From NCBI GenBank assembly GCA_022652545.1, contig JALCRM010000008.1, forward strand, positions 1 to 64,000: DNA of 64,000 bases. The letters are read 5' to 3'. Positions 9,002 to 19,161 of this stretch are shown here, piece after piece. The DNA comes from Lachnospiraceae bacterium (GTDB lineage: Bacteria; Bacillota; Clostridia; Lachnospirales; Lachnospiraceae). The notes beneath the pieces are model-generated. The model saw only the letters and a program-made list of their open reading frames with translations. It ran no database searches and was not told the DNA's origin. A program made the position numbers and the translations under genes. Every line of letters begins with the position of its first letter. The first letter of the stretch is position 1.

Positions 9002-10675
9002 ATGAACAGGAATTTCTTAACAAAGAGCCTGGCAGTAATACTTGCAGGTGCAATGACTGTTTCGATGGCAGCCTGCGGCAGTCTTACAACGGGAAGCTCG
9101 GATAGTACCGGCAATACAGCTGCCGCTGAGACTGCAGCTTCAGACAGCGGCACGGCAGTTTCGGAAGCGACAGTTTCCGCTTCTTCGTCGGGATCCACAG
9201 GAAGTCTTTATCCGGAAATCACGGTGGCTTTACCGAGTGACTGGAAGGATCTTTCGCCTGTTAACCTTAATCAGGACAGCAAACCTTATTTCATGTTCAA
9301 TATTTATGAAACGCTGTTTGATATTGTAGACGGTAAGTTTGTCGGCAATCTTGCTGAAAGTTACACGAATGTCGATGACAAGACCATGGATGTTACGATC
9401 TATGATTGCATCTATGATTCCGACGGCAATCACATTACCGCAGATGACGTTGTGAACAGCATTAACTGGGTACATGACAGCGGCAATGCCATTGGCTATG
9501 ACTATTTTGAGAGCGTCGAAAAGAAGGATGACTATACAGTCGAATTTCACTGGACTAAGAAACCTATGTCTATGGGCGTACTCGAGCAGATCATTGCAAG
9601 AGCGGCGATCTTCTCGACCAAGGCGCAGGGTGAGCACAATTTTGCGACAGATCCAGTAGGAACCGGTGATTATAAGGTGACCAAGTGCACAACCGGTTCG
9701 TCCATGACAATGGAAGCGCGTTCTGACTATTGGGGAAATGATCCGGCAATTGCGGCGAAACGTGCGCCTTATCACACCGCGACTGTGCAGAAAATCAATT
9801 TCCAGATCATTTCAGAATCCGCACAGGCGGCTATTGCATTGGAGACCAACAAGATCGATGTCTGCTCATATATAACAGCCGATACACTTCCGGAGTTCCA
9901 GGAAGGCGGACAGTATGCCGGCAATTATCAGGTTATTGAAGCAATGGCCAGCGATTACTATCAGATCAACCCTAACGGCGGAAGCAAATTTGGAAGTGAT
10001 GAGAACCTGATGAAAGCCATTTATTATGCGCTCGACAATACCAGTATTGCCAAAGCAATGGGAGGAAGCTATATCCCGGCAAAAGCATACGGCTCATCAT
10101 TCTTCTATGATTATGACAAGTCCTGGGAAAGTGAATCCAATTATATAAATACTTATGATCCTGCCAAGGCAAAGGAGTTTCTTTCCAAATCGAATTATAA
10201 AGGAGAAACGCTTCAGATGATCGGCCTCAGCACGGAAGCAGTGAAGAATGCGATGCAGATGATCCAGGTCCAGCTGCTTCAGGTAGGGATCAATGTCAAT
10301 ATCAATGCATATGACCAGAACACCATGGAAGCTACTATGGGCAGTAAAGACGGCTGGGATTTTGTGGTAAGTCTTACAGGCGGTCCCAGTTTGGTTAAGT
10401 CCCTCGGTGGTTATGGCAATACGATCAACGCAGATAATAACAACAAGTACTGGGTATCCGATGATCAGCTGCAGAGCCTGCTCGATACGGCCAATACGGA
10501 TGGAACGAATGACCAGGAACATCTTAAGGCTGCTCTTGATTATATCATGGATAAGGGCTACGGCTATGTAATTGCAGATGCCAGCAGTTCTATCGTGGCG
10601 ACGAAAAAACTTACCAAGATGTTCATGAGAGAAGGATATTACACGGTAGCAGCGTCAACTTACAGCAACAATTGA
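9002..10675 (+). CDS. ABC transporter substrate-binding lipoprotein (family 5)
   Basis: A 557-residue solute-binding protein of the OppA/DppA (SBP family 5) type. A lipoprotein signal peptide ends in the lipobox VSMAAC with Cys25 as the lipid-modified residue, followed by a Ser/Thr/Ala-rich linker. The mature domain carries family features such as YETLFD, LAESYTNVDD and the later AKEFLSKSNYKG. It captures ligand outside the cell and delivers it to the permeases encoded next. Family 5 proteins bind peptides but also glycosides and opines; the downstream lactonase and esterase argue for a non-peptide ligand here (inference). A paralogue lies at 61108. Confidence 0.9.
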   Translation: MNRNFLTKSLAVILAGAMTVSMAACGSLTTGSSDSTGNTAAAETAASDSGTAVSEATVSASSSGSTGSLYPEITVALPSDWKDLSPVNLNQDSKPYFMFNIYETLFDIVDGKFVGNLAESYTNVDDKTMDVTIYDCIYDSDGNHITADDVVNSINWVHDSGNAIGYDYFESVEKKDDYTVEFHWTKKPMSMGVLEQIIARAAIFSTKAQGEHNFATDPVGTGDYKVTKCTTGSSMTMEARSDYWGNDPAIAAKRAPYHTATVQKINFQIISESAQAAIALETNKIDVCSYITADTLPEFQEGGQYAGNYQVIEAMASDYYQINPNGGSKFGSDENLMKAIYYALDNTSIAKAMGGSYIPAKAYGSSFFYDYDKSWESESNYINTYDPAKAKEFLSKSNYKGETLQMIGLSTEAVKNAMQMIQVQLLQVGINVNINAYDQNTMEATMGSKDGWDFVVSLTGGPSLVKSLGGYGNTINADNNNKYWVSDDQLQSLLDTANTDGTNDQEHLKAALDYIMDKGYGYVIADASSSIVATKKLTKMFMREGYYTVAASTYSNN

Positions 10676-10697
10676 TCGGACGGAAAGAAGGTATTTC

Positions 10698-10733
10698 ATG
10701 AATGCCCCTACCATATGGGTACGGGGCATTCAT
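10698..10733 (+). promoter_or_regulatory. Stem-loop between binding-protein and permease genes
   Basis: A perfect 11-bp stem (10698-10708 with 10723-10733) encloses a further TACC/GGTA pair and has no T-run after it. It lies 22 bases after the binding-protein stop and just before the permease ribosome site. Such hairpins commonly stabilise the binding-protein message or reduce read-through so that the binding protein is in excess. A similar hairpin sits at the same place in the second importer (62823-62852). Confidence 0.65.
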
Positions 10734-10751
10734 TGGAATCGGAGGAATGTT

Positions 10752-11699
10752 ATGGCCAGATATATTATAAAGCGTCTGCTGATTATGGTTGTGATCGTGT
10801 GGTGTGCGGCGATTGTTGTTTTTACACTGATGTATCTTGCACCCGGAGATCCGGCCAGAATCCTCCTTGGGTCGGAAGCCGATGACAATGTCATACAGAT
10901 GAAAAGAGTCGCTCTCGGAATTGACAAACCTTATCTGATGCAGCTCGGCATTTTTATGTATAAAACCTTTGTTAAATTCGATTTCGGGACCTCATGGGTA
11001 TATAACGTACCGGTCATGTCTGAACTTGCGGAGAGGCTGCCCAGAACTATTCTGATCGGATTCAGCGCTATGATCCTGAACGTTGCGATAGGCGTTTTTC
11101 TTGGCATTAAAGCGGCTATTCATGAAGGAAAATGGCAGGATTCGACCATCATGATCATTGCAATGGCATTTATTTCCGCGCCGGATTTCTGGGTCGCACT
11201 GATGCTGATCATCCTGTTCGCACAAAAGCTGGGATGGCTTCCTGCATACGGCATAGAAAGCTGGAAATCGTATGTTCTTCCCATTATATGCAGCTGTTTC
11301 GGCGGGATAGCGGTAAATGCGAGACAGTCCAGATCCGCAATGCTGGAGGTGATCCGCGCAGACTATATCACAACCGCCCGGGCAAAAGGGCAGAAAGAGG
11401 ATGTAATCGTCAGGAAACACATGCTTCCCAATGCACTTATGCCTGTTATTACGAGTCTTGGAAACGGGCTTACCTCTATTGTGGCAGGTTCTCCGATCAT
11501 TGAAACGGTATTTGTCATTCCGGGAGTTGGCGCATATCTTTTGACCGGCCTGAATTCAAGAGATCTTCCGGTCGTCAGGAGCTGTGTTGTGTTTCTGGCC
11601 ATATTCAGCAGTATTGCGATGCTTCTGACAGATCTGGCCTATGCATTTCTTGATCCGCGGATCAAGGCACAGTACGCGAGCGGAAGGAGAACAAGATAA
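10752..11699 (+). CDS. ABC transporter permease, DppB/OppB type
   Basis: A 315-residue inner-membrane permease. It starts MARYIIKRLL, has the conserved APGDPAR segment after the first helix, six predicted membrane helices, and the EAA-loop region (YITTARAKGQKEDVIVRKHM) that docks the ATPases. ATG 10752 has GGAGGA six bases upstream. An upstream ATG at 10698 lies inside the stem-loop and is rejected. Its stop overlaps the next permease start by one base. Confidence 0.92.
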   Translation: MARYIIKRLLIMVVIVWCAAIVVFTLMYLAPGDPARILLGSEADDNVIQMKRVALGIDKPYLMQLGIFMYKTFVKFDFGTSWVYNVPVMSELAERLPRTILIGFSAMILNVAIGVFLGIKAAIHEGKWQDSTIMIIAMAFISAPDFWVALMLIILFAQKLGWLPAYGIESWKSYVLPIICSCFGGIAVNARQSRSAMLEVIRADYITTARAKGQKEDVIVRKHMLPNALMPVITSLGNGLTSIVAGSPIIETVFVIPGVGAYLLTGLNSRDLPVVRSCVVFLAIFSSIAMLLTDLAYAFLDPRIKAQYASGRRTR

Positions 11700-12568
11700 T
11701 GTCATCCGAAAACAAAAATATCAAACGGCAACCGGAATGGATCGCATTGTGCAGAAGAGTTGTGAAATCCGGCGGAGCAAAACTCGGAGCGATTATTTTT
11801 GCCATCATTCTGCTCTTTTGCATATTCGGGCCTCTGTTTTCTTCCTATGGCCCGAATGATATAGATCTGATGTCAATGTATGGAGGCCCCACGCTAAAGC
11901 ATCCTTTCGGAACCGATGCACTGGGACGCGACATGATGGCGAGACTGATGTACGGAGGAAGATATTCGATACTGCTGGGTATCATGGCTTCGTTCTGCTC
12001 TGCGTTTATCGGCATCGTGTTGGGAAGTATAGCCGGTTATTTCGGCGGCCATACGGAAACGATCATTATGAGAATCATGGATATCTGGTCTTCACTTCCC
12101 GGTATGCTGCTCTGCATTCTGGTCTCCGCTGTGATGGGATCCGGTTTTCTGTCTACGGTGCTTGCACTGACTGTCGGCAGCATTCCCGGAGGAACACGTA
12201 TGATCCGGGGGCAGGTATTGCAGGAGAGATCAAAAGAATATGTTGAAGCGGCTGAAGCGTTCAACTGTCCGAAATACAGTATTATGTTCCGGCATCTGTT
12301 GCCGAATTGCATTCAGCCGATGATCGTCATGGCTACGATGAGTATCGGATCGGTTATGATCCAGGCGGCCAGCCTTTCCTATATAGGGCTTGGTGTTCAG
12401 CCGCCAACACCTGAATGGGGAGCAATGCTGGCTGACGGACGCTCATATATCCGTACGTATCCGCACCTGCTGCTGGTACCCGGACTGGCGATCGCCGCAA
12501 CTGTGCTGGCCATCAATCTTCTCGGAGACGGACTGCGCTCGGCACTTGATCCAAAGCTCAGAGACTGA
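11699..12568 (+). CDS. ABC transporter permease, DppC/OppC type
   Basis: A 289-residue permease that pairs with the preceding one. It shows the family GTDALGRDMMARLMYGGR motif after the first helix and the EAA-loop segment VEAAEAFNCPKYSIMFRHLLPN, with six predicted helices. The ATG shares its A with the stop codon of the DppB-like gene, indicating translational coupling. Confidence 0.92.
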   Translation: MSSENKNIKRQPEWIALCRRVVKSGGAKLGAIIFAIILLFCIFGPLFSSYGPNDIDLMSMYGGPTLKHPFGTDALGRDMMARLMYGGRYSILLGIMASFCSAFIGIVLGSIAGYFGGHTETIIMRIMDIWSSLPGMLLCILVSAVMGSGFLSTVLALTVGSIPGGTRMIRGQVLQERSKEYVEAAEAFNCPKYSIMFRHLLPNCIQPMIVMATMSIGSVMIQAASLSYIGLGVQPPTPEWGAMLADGRSYIRTYPHLLLVPGLAIAATVLAINLLGDGLRSALDPKLRD

Positions 12569-12642
12569 ACCGACAATCATGGACCTGCCGCAGATACAGG
12601 ACAGGTTTCGGCACTGAAACGGTTAATGGCATGGAGAAAATA

Positions 12643-13635
12643 ATGAGCACAGACAATGAGAAGTTTCTTAACATAAAGAATCTGAAAGTGATCTATACAC
12701 AGGATCGGAAGGTTGTGCAGGCTGTTAACGGAATTTCCATTTCGGTTGATAAGGGCGAAACACTCGGTCTGGTAGGCGAAACAGGAGCCGGCAAAACGAC
12801 GATAGCAAAATCGATTCTCCGTATCCTCCCTGATCCCCCGGCAAAAATCCTGGAGGGAGAAATATGGATGGACGGAGAAGACATCCTGAAACATCCGGAG
12901 AACAAAATGCTGGAGATCCGTGGTGAAAAAATTGCCATGATTTTTCAGGATCCGATGACAGCATTGAATCCGCTGATGACTGTCGGCGATCAGATAACCG
13001 AAGTGGTATTGCTCCATAACAGGATCAACAGGCAGCAGGGGATGGAACGCGCCGGTGAAATGCTGGAAATGGTAGGTATTCCCAAGGAACGTTACGACGA
13101 ATATCCGCATCAGTTTTCCGGCGGTATGAAGCAGCGTGTTGTTATAGCTATGGCGCTGGCCTGTAATCCGGAACTTCTGCTGGCAGATGAGCCTACTACG
13201 GCCCTGGATGTCACCATTCAGGCTCAGGTGCTGGAACTGATCAAAGATCTTCAGTTGAAATTCCAGACAGCCATGATCCTGATCACGCATGATCTCGGTG
13301 TCATAGCTCAGACATGTGATAAAGTCGCGGTAATCTATGCGGGTGAAATCGTTGAATATACCGACAAAATCGAATTATTTGACAATCCGCTTCATCCCTA
13401 TACAAGAGGGCTGTTCGATTCGCTTCCGAGTATGAATGGTGATGAGGCAAGGCTGAAACCTATCCATGGCATGCCGCCGGATCCCACGGATCTGCCGGAA
13501 GGCTGTTATTTTTCTCCAAGATGTCCTTATGCAACCGAAGAATGCAGATTACATCATCCGACCATGCATGAATACCGGACAGGACACTTTGCATTGTGTG
13601 ATAAGGCAGCCGGGGAGGTAAATAAAGATGTCTGA
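12643..13635 (+). CDS. ABC transporter ATP-binding protein, DppD/OppD type
   Basis: A 330-residue ATPase with Walker A GETGAGKTT, Q-loop FQDPMTALNP, signature FSGGMKQRV, Walker B LLLADEPT, H-loop ITHDLG, and the C-terminal oligopeptide-transporter extension with PRCPYATEEC cysteines. ATG 12643 is chosen because GGAG lies six bases upstream; an ATG 12 bases earlier has no site. It overlaps the next ATPase gene by eight bases. Confidence 0.92.
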   Translation: MSTDNEKFLNIKNLKVIYTQDRKVVQAVNGISISVDKGETLGLVGETGAGKTTIAKSILRILPDPPAKILEGEIWMDGEDILKHPENKMLEIRGEKIAMIFQDPMTALNPLMTVGDQITEVVLLHNRINRQQGMERAGEMLEMVGIPKERYDEYPHQFSGGMKQRVVIAMALACNPELLLADEPTTALDVTIQAQVLELIKDLQLKFQTAMILITHDLGVIAQTCDKVAVIYAGEIVEYTDKIELFDNPLHPYTRGLFDSLPSMNGDEARLKPIHGMPPDPTDLPEGCYFSPRCPYATEECRLHHPTMHEYRTGHFALCDKAAGEVNKDV

Positions 13636-14590
13636 AGCAAAAACACTGATAGAGGTACAGCATCTGAAGAAATATTTTAAGGTTCCCAGCGGCATGAACC
13701 ACGCGGTTGATGACGTCTCTTTTACCATTAACAGAGGAGAGACATTGGGCGTTGTCGGAGAATCCGGCTGCGGAAAATCCACTTTGGGGCGCACATTGAT
13801 TCATCTGCAGGAGCCGACCGATGGGAAGATTTTTCTGGATGGGGAGGATGTTACAAACATTTCAGGAGAAAAACTGAAAATGGTCAGGGAAAAGGAACAG
13901 ATCATTTTTCAGGACCCATATTCTTCCCTGAATCCCAGGATCAAAATAGAATCTGCGGTCATGGAACCTTTGAAATGTTCCCATCGGTTTAAAGATAAAA
14001 ACCAAATGAAAGAGGAAGCCGGGAAACTGATGGAGCTTGTCGGCATTGATGAGCGTCTTCGCCAGAGCTACCCGCATGAACTTGACGGAGGGCGCAGACA
14101 GAGGGTATGCATAGCCAGAGCGTTGGCTTTAAATCCGGATTTTATCGTATGTGATGAACCGGTGTCTGCCCTGGACGTTTCCATTCAGGCGGCCGTACTG
14201 AATCTGCTCATGGATCTTCAGGATCAGAGAGGCCTTTCTTATATGTTTGTTACGCATGATCTGTCTGTTGTAAGACACATCTCAGATCATATCTGCGTTA
14301 TGTATCTTGGACAGATGGTGGAGAAATGTGAGACCAAAGAGCTGTTTGCGAATCATCTTCATCCCTATACAAAGGCTTTGCTGTCGGCAATTCCGTCTAC
14401 CAACGTACATGCGCCTATAAAACGGATCCAGCTGAAAGGCGAAATAACTTCGCCGATTAATCCCAAGCCGGGTTGCAGATTTGCCGCACGTTGCCCATAT
14501 GCAACAGAGGCCTGTCATCAGCCGCAGGAACTGATTGAGATCTCCAAAAATCACTTTGTTTCCTGCTGCAGAGTAAGAGAGATCAATTAG
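13628..14590 (+). CDS. ABC transporter ATP-binding protein, DppF/OppF type
   Basis: A 320-residue ATPase with Walker A GESGCGKST, Q-loop FQDPYSSLNP, Walker B FIVCDEPVSALD, H-loop VTHDLS and the C-terminal CRFAARCPYATEAC extension. The signature reads LDGGRRQRV rather than the usual LSGGQRQRV. This is a coherent variant I recall from some clostridial transporters rather than damage. It forms the heterodimeric motor with the preceding ATPase and overlaps its gene by eight bases. Confidence 0.92.
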   Translation: MSEAKTLIEVQHLKKYFKVPSGMNHAVDDVSFTINRGETLGVVGESGCGKSTLGRTLIHLQEPTDGKIFLDGEDVTNISGEKLKMVREKEQIIFQDPYSSLNPRIKIESAVMEPLKCSHRFKDKNQMKEEAGKLMELVGIDERLRQSYPHELDGGRRQRVCIARALALNPDFIVCDEPVSALDVSIQAAVLNLLMDLQDQRGLSYMFVTHDLSVVRHISDHICVMYLGQMVEKCETKELFANHLHPYTKALLSAIPSTNVHAPIKRIQLKGEITSPINPKPGCRFAARCPYATEACHQPQELIEISKNHFVSCCRVREIN

Positions 14591-14601
14591 GGAAGGGAAA
14601 A

Positions 14602-15783
14602 ATGGGAAAGACTTTTTTGTACATCAGTTCATGGGCGGAACATGGAGGAAAGCCGGGACTCGGGCTTTATGAATTTGATACGGCAAACGGGAAACTGCAG
14701 TTTATTGAAATGGCTGACGATAAAGAATCGTTCAACTGCTCTGTCGTAGACAATCGTAATAACAGAATGTATGTCTGCAATGAAGTTACGCATGTTTCAG
14801 GTGAGGCAGCAGAAACGGGCAGAATATTCACATATTCGATCGATCAGGCGTCCGGAAAAATCGGAGAAGTTGACAGAAGGGTTACCTATTGTCCGAACCC
14901 GGCCTGGCTTTCTTTTACTAAAGACAGGACCCGTATGCTGGTGGCTCATCATTCACAGTTCAATGCGATAGCCGGGCATGAAAGGAGTGCGGGGAAAGGC
15001 TTCCGGACGGAACTGACATGGAATGAAGCAGATGTACAGCTGTACAGACTTAACGAAGACGGAAAGCCCGGAGACCTTCTGGATAATATCAATCATATGG
15101 ATTATCAGGAAAGGGGAAGTATGGGCGCGCATCCGCATTGCGCGGTACTGTCGCCTTCTGAAAAAATCATTGCGGTCGCGGATAAGGGAAGCGGTTACCT
15201 TTATCTCTATGGACTGTCGGAGGATAGAAATTCTCTGCTGCTGCTGAATAAGCAGATGACGGATGTCCCCGGTGCTGCCCCGAGGTATTGTCTTTTTCAT
15301 CCCACTGCACCCTTTCTTTTTGTCAACCATGAAAAAGAGATAAGCGGAAAACTGAATGTGACTGCCTTCAGATACGATGAACAAGGTTCATTGGAAAGAA
15401 TATGTGTCAGGAATGCCCTTTCCGACGGAAGGGTTATTAATTCCGATATTCATAACGAACAGCAGGGATTCTGTATGAGCCCGGATGGAAAATATCTGTA
15501 TACATTGCTGAACGGGCCGGATGCCGTTGCGGTATTTGAAGTCGATGAAACCAGCGGAAGGATCGAATTATTGCAGAATGCGGCGGTGAAAGGTATCAGG
15601 CCGAGGGGACTTTCGATTTCACCGGACGGGAAATATGTATTGACGAGTTGCCTTGTCAGCGGGGACATCGGAGTATATGCGGTCCGTAAGGATGGGACCC
15701 TGGAATGCATCCATGAGTGTGCTGCAGTTCAAAAAGGCGCTTCATATATGTCATTTTTTGAAGGAAAGCAGCCGGCTTTTTGA
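14602..15783 (+). CDS. Seven-bladed beta-propeller lactonase-family protein
   Basis: A 393-residue protein of the 6-phosphogluconolactonase/YbhE-like lactonase family (Pfam Lactonase). Evidence is the repeated blade pattern, the MGAHPHCAVLSPSEK segment, PRYCLFHPTAPFLFVNHE and the late SPDGKYLYTL/SPDGKYVLTS strands. Members open cyclic esters such as 6-phosphogluconolactone or muconolactone-type rings. It lies 11 bases after the transporter ATPase gene and before two hydrolase genes, so it probably acts on a metabolite of the imported compound. A related gene is at 23671. Confidence 0.82.
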   Translation: MGKTFLYISSWAEHGGKPGLGLYEFDTANGKLQFIEMADDKESFNCSVVDNRNNRMYVCNEVTHVSGEAAETGRIFTYSIDQASGKIGEVDRRVTYCPNPAWLSFTKDRTRMLVAHHSQFNAIAGHERSAGKGFRTELTWNEADVQLYRLNEDGKPGDLLDNINHMDYQERGSMGAHPHCAVLSPSEKIIAVADKGSGYLYLYGLSEDRNSLLLLNKQMTDVPGAAPRYCLFHPTAPFLFVNHEKEISGKLNVTAFRYDEQGSLERICVRNALSDGRVINSDIHNEQQGFCMSPDGKYLYTLLNGPDAVAVFEVDETSGRIELLQNAAVKGIRPRGLSISPDGKYVLTSCLVSGDIGVYAVRKDGTLECIHECAAVQKGASYMSFFEGKQPAF

Positions 15784-15804
15784 TCGGAGGAGAGGAAGAA
15801 TCTG

Positions 15805-17064
15805 ATGAAATATTATGATGTAAAAAATACATTTATCAAAATAGAACGCATGATGGCTATGCTTTATGAGCCGGCGGAAAAAACTGATCTCGGCAATATC
15901 GCCATACTGATCATGCATTCAGACGGAGACTACCTGAATTTCGTGCCGGGACCGGAACTGGCCAAAAGGGGATATATCACGCTTTGCGCAAATGTTGTAG
16001 GAGCCTCCAAACCTCTTGATGAGAAACTGCTTGATGTAAAGGCGGCTGTTGAATATTTGAAGGCAATGCCGGGAATTCAAAAAGTCATTATTCTCGGACA
16101 TAGCGGCGGCGCGACACTGATGAGCTGCTACCAGGCCGTGGCTGAAAACGGCAATTCGTTCTATCAGGACGGAACCAGGATCGTTGATATGGAAAATGTA
16201 GGAGTCCTTCCGAAGGCCGACGGCTTTTTGTGTATAGATTCCAACTGGGGAAACGGAGCCATGACTCTGCTCAGTATAGATCCGGCTGTTGAGGACGAAC
16301 GCGGGGTCAGAATGAGAGATCCGGAGCTGGATATTTTTAATCCTCAGAATGGATATGATCCGGAAGGTTCACATTACTCCGAAGCATTTATACGAAAGTT
16401 TATGAGTGCGCAGAAAGAACGCGGAAAAAGACTGATCCACGCGGCACTCGGACGGCTTCAGGCAATACGTTCGGGAGAAGGCTTTTTTTCAGATGATGAG
16501 CCTCTGATCATTCCGGAAGGAGATCAGATCGCACCGAACAACAGGCTGTTTCCGGAGGACATATCGCTCGTTTCCCATACAAAAGGAAAGTGGCCGCTGA
16601 TACATGGGGATGGCAGCATATCTGAAGAAATTGTTCATTCCGTGAGGAGACCGCTCGGTGAAAAATCCTGGGCTGACAAATATCACGGCGGGGCACTCGT
16701 TACCTCGGTAAGAACCTTCCTGTCCTCACAGGCAGTGTATGCCGGAGAAGGCTACTATATCGATGAAAGCGGGATTTATGGGATTGATTATGACTCATCC
16801 TACTGCTGTACACCCGGAAATGCCGAACATATTCATGTTCCGCTGCTGATCATGGGGATGACTGCCGGGTATGAGTTTATGGCAGCTGAAGAGATCTACC
16901 GTCATGCAGCCAGTGAAGATAAGACAATGGCTTTCGTGAGCGGACTGAATCATCCTCTCAAAGTGGCAAAGAATTGCGAAAAATACCCAGGCGAGTTCGG
17001 AGACCCGGTCCTTCCCATGTTTGACTATATAAGTGAATGGATACAGAAAAGATACCTTGATTAA
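15805..17064 (+). CDS. Alpha/beta hydrolase
   Basis: A 419-residue cytoplasmic protein with an alpha/beta-hydrolase core: an N-terminal strand AILIMHSDGDYLNF and the nucleophile elbow GHSGGA near residue 98. A large lid insertion occupies roughly 130-330, and a likely catalytic histidine lies in SGLNHPL near the C-terminus. No signal peptide is present. The close family is not one I can name; it resembles esterases of plant-compound loci. It is encoded in the importer operon, 21 bases after the lactonase. Confidence 0.7.
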   Translation: MKYYDVKNTFIKIERMMAMLYEPAEKTDLGNIAILIMHSDGDYLNFVPGPELAKRGYITLCANVVGASKPLDEKLLDVKAAVEYLKAMPGIQKVIILGHSGGATLMSCYQAVAENGNSFYQDGTRIVDMENVGVLPKADGFLCIDSNWGNGAMTLLSIDPAVEDERGVRMRDPELDIFNPQNGYDPEGSHYSEAFIRKFMSAQKERGKRLIHAALGRLQAIRSGEGFFSDDEPLIIPEGDQIAPNNRLFPEDISLVSHTKGKWPLIHGDGSISEEIVHSVRRPLGEKSWADKYHGGALVTSVRTFLSSQAVYAGEGYYIDESGIYGIDYDSSYCCTPGNAEHIHVPLLIMGMTAGYEFMAAEEIYRHAASEDKTMAFVSGLNHPLKVAKNCEKYPGEFGDPVLPMFDYISEWIQKRYLD

Positions 17065-17133
17065 CAGGCATGGTTTTCTTCGGACTATGTTTTGCAGCAG
17101 TTACTGATTTCTGCCGCAGCAGAGGAATGCAAA

Positions 17134-18609
17134 ATGCAGGGATATATAAAGATAAAAACGAGTTCAGGTATATTGGATGGCTGCAGGGAGAACGGAAATA
17201 TCGATGTTTTTCGCGGGGTACCGTATGCGCAGCCTCCGGTCGGAGACAACCGGTTTCGCAGAGCAATAGAACTTGTAACGCCGGATGAAGAGAGGGACTG
17301 CACATGTTTCAGGCCGGCCTGCGTTCAGGAACAATTCGGCAATGCCGTCGCCTTTCCTACATCAGAAGACTGTCTTTATCTGAACATATGGGCTCCTGCG
17401 GAGAATAAAAGCGGACTCCCAGTAATGTTCTGGATCTTCGGGGGAGGTTTCAATAATGGGAGTGCCGCTGATCCGGATTTTGACGGGCGCAATATGGCTG
17501 CAAGAGGAGTTGTGCTGGTTACGGTCAGTTATCGGATCGGAGTGCTGGGCTTCCTGGCGCATCCTTCGCTTTCTGCGGACGACGCGGACGGACTGTCCGG
17601 GAATTACGGGCTTACGGATCAGATACTTGCGCTTCAGTGGGTGAAAAAGAATATTACTGCTTTTGGCGGTAACCCGGATAACATAACGATCTTCGGACAG
17701 TCGGCAGGTGGTATTTCATGCAGAATGCATCTTGTATCGCCGCTTTCGAGAGGTCTGTTCCGGCATGCGATCATTGAATCCGGTGGGGGCTTAAACGAAG
17801 CGGATCCTGTCCGGCCTGTCGGCGAGTATATGGAAATAGTCCGGGAGATCATGAAAAGACTGGGATGGAGTGAAGATGTATTGAAAACAGCTTCTCCCGA
17901 ACAGCTGAATCATGAGATGCAGCGCATGTCCAGGGAAGTACTGGGACCGAAGGAATTGTTTTTCTTTCAGCCGGTGATTGACGATTACGTTCTTCTTGAT
18001 GTTCCGGGGAACAGCATTGCAAAGGGCGAATATGACAGGAATGCGGATATCATCTGCGGAACTGTTCTGGGGGATTCCTGGATGTTTTCCAGAAAAGTCA
18101 GGGAGCAGATCGGCGATGACCCGGCTCGTGCGAAAGGGTTTGCAATGTCGCCCTTTGCTTCCTTTGCAAAAAACAATGTAATGCGTGGATTTCCGGCTAT
18201 CCATACCTATTTCATGGACCGGGTCATTCCGGATCCGCTCGATCCGGCTTCGTTGGGGCCCTTTCCCCATAACGGAAAAGGACCGGGAGGAAATAATACA
18301 ACGCCCCATGGAAGTGAAATACAGTATGTGTTTGGCACCTATGCCGAAAAACCCCGCAAATGGGAAGAGTATGATACCAGGCTGTCAGAAGCGATGATGT
18401 CGTACTGGGTCAATTTTGCGGCCAAGGGAGATCCAAACGGCGAAGGAACAGAAAACTGGACACCATATACTGATTCTTCTCCAAAAACCATGCAGTTTGG
18501 AAATAATGGATGGAATATGCGTACTCTCCCGGATACGGAAGAGGGAAAGAAAATAGCAGAATATACCGTCAGGCATCCAGGCATGCTGGAAAAATGGGAA
18601 GATAACTGA
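17134..18609 (+). CDS. Type-B carboxylesterase
   Basis: A 491-residue carboxylesterase of the type-B (PnbA/cholinesterase-like) family. It has the N-terminal FRGVPYAQPPVGDNRF motif, SEDCLYLNIW, an oxyanion loop GGGFNNGS, nucleophile motif FGQSAGG, and the late HGSEIQYVFG histidine. No signal peptide is visible, so it acts on imported esters in the cytoplasm. ATG 17134 follows GAGGA by eight bases; a TTG at 17092 is less likely. It ends the transport-hydrolase operon. A paralogue is at 57816. Confidence 0.9.
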   Translation: MQGYIKIKTSSGILDGCRENGNIDVFRGVPYAQPPVGDNRFRRAIELVTPDEERDCTCFRPACVQEQFGNAVAFPTSEDCLYLNIWAPAENKSGLPVMFWIFGGGFNNGSAADPDFDGRNMAARGVVLVTVSYRIGVLGFLAHPSLSADDADGLSGNYGLTDQILALQWVKKNITAFGGNPDNITIFGQSAGGISCRMHLVSPLSRGLFRHAIIESGGGLNEADPVRPVGEYMEIVREIMKRLGWSEDVLKTASPEQLNHEMQRMSREVLGPKELFFFQPVIDDYVLLDVPGNSIAKGEYDRNADIICGTVLGDSWMFSRKVREQIGDDPARAKGFAMSPFASFAKNNVMRGFPAIHTYFMDRVIPDPLDPASLGPFPHNGKGPGGNNTTPHGSEIQYVFGTYAEKPRKWEEYDTRLSEAMMSYWVNFAAKGDPNGEGTENWTPYTDSSPKTMQFGNNGWNMRTLPDTEEGKKIAEYTVRHPGMLEKWEDN

Positions 18610-18729
18610 ACAGAAGATTATATTATGGGATTTGGAATGGGCTTTCAGACTGTTGCAGGTTATAATCGGGGAGCCGGATAAGCTCTGCCTGTCAGCATCA
18701 GCAGATAAGGCAACTCTTGGGGAAATGCT

Positions 18730-19161
18730 ATGAAGAATAAGTATAATACCAGATTGTTTTCGATATTCCTGATTCTTCTGATTTTTATCGGCGTTTCAGT
18801 ATATTTCGGATTCTCACACAGGGCGGATGTGATTTTGAATATTTCAAAAGATGAGGTTCTGTCCTTTGCGCCGTCTTCCGGTCCCCAGCTGCAGATCCCG
18901 ATCTGTCAGATCGAATCAGCGGAACTGCTCACTTCATTTAAGCCTGCAAGTTATGAGGAAGAATATCAGGGCCGCGGATATACCTGTGGTATTTGCAAAA
19001 CGGATACCTCTGATAAATACTGTTTCTATTTTTATGACTCCTGCAGTCACTATATAAGATTGAAAACACAGTCAGCGGGATATGTCATATTTAATTATAT
19101 CAACAACGATACTACAGATGGTTTTTACAGCGGCCTCCTGAAACTGATATTAAAAGAATAA
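18730..19161 (+). CDS. Small membrane-anchored protein of unknown function
   Basis: A 143-residue protein with one N-terminal membrane helix (residues about 9-27) and a beta-rich remainder. The pattern ISKDEVLSFAPSSGPQLQIPICQIESAELL recalls bacterial PH-like (YdjO/PH_10-type) domains and is described here only as a resemblance. The soluble part would face outward. GGGGAAA precedes the ATG. No function can be assigned. Confidence 0.55.
   Translation: MKNKYNTRLFSIFLILLIFIGVSVYFGFSHRADVILNISKDEVLSFAPSSGPQLQIPICQIESAELLTSFKPASYEEEYQGRGYTCGICKTDTSDKYCFYFYDSCSHYIRLKTQSAGYVIFNYINNDTTDGFYSGLLKLILKE

Noticed and set aside
10698-10751. Upstream ATG start for the DppB-like permease
   Set aside because: The ATG is buried in an 11-bp stem and has no ribosome site, whereas ATG 10752 has GGAGGA six bases before it and fits the family N-terminus.
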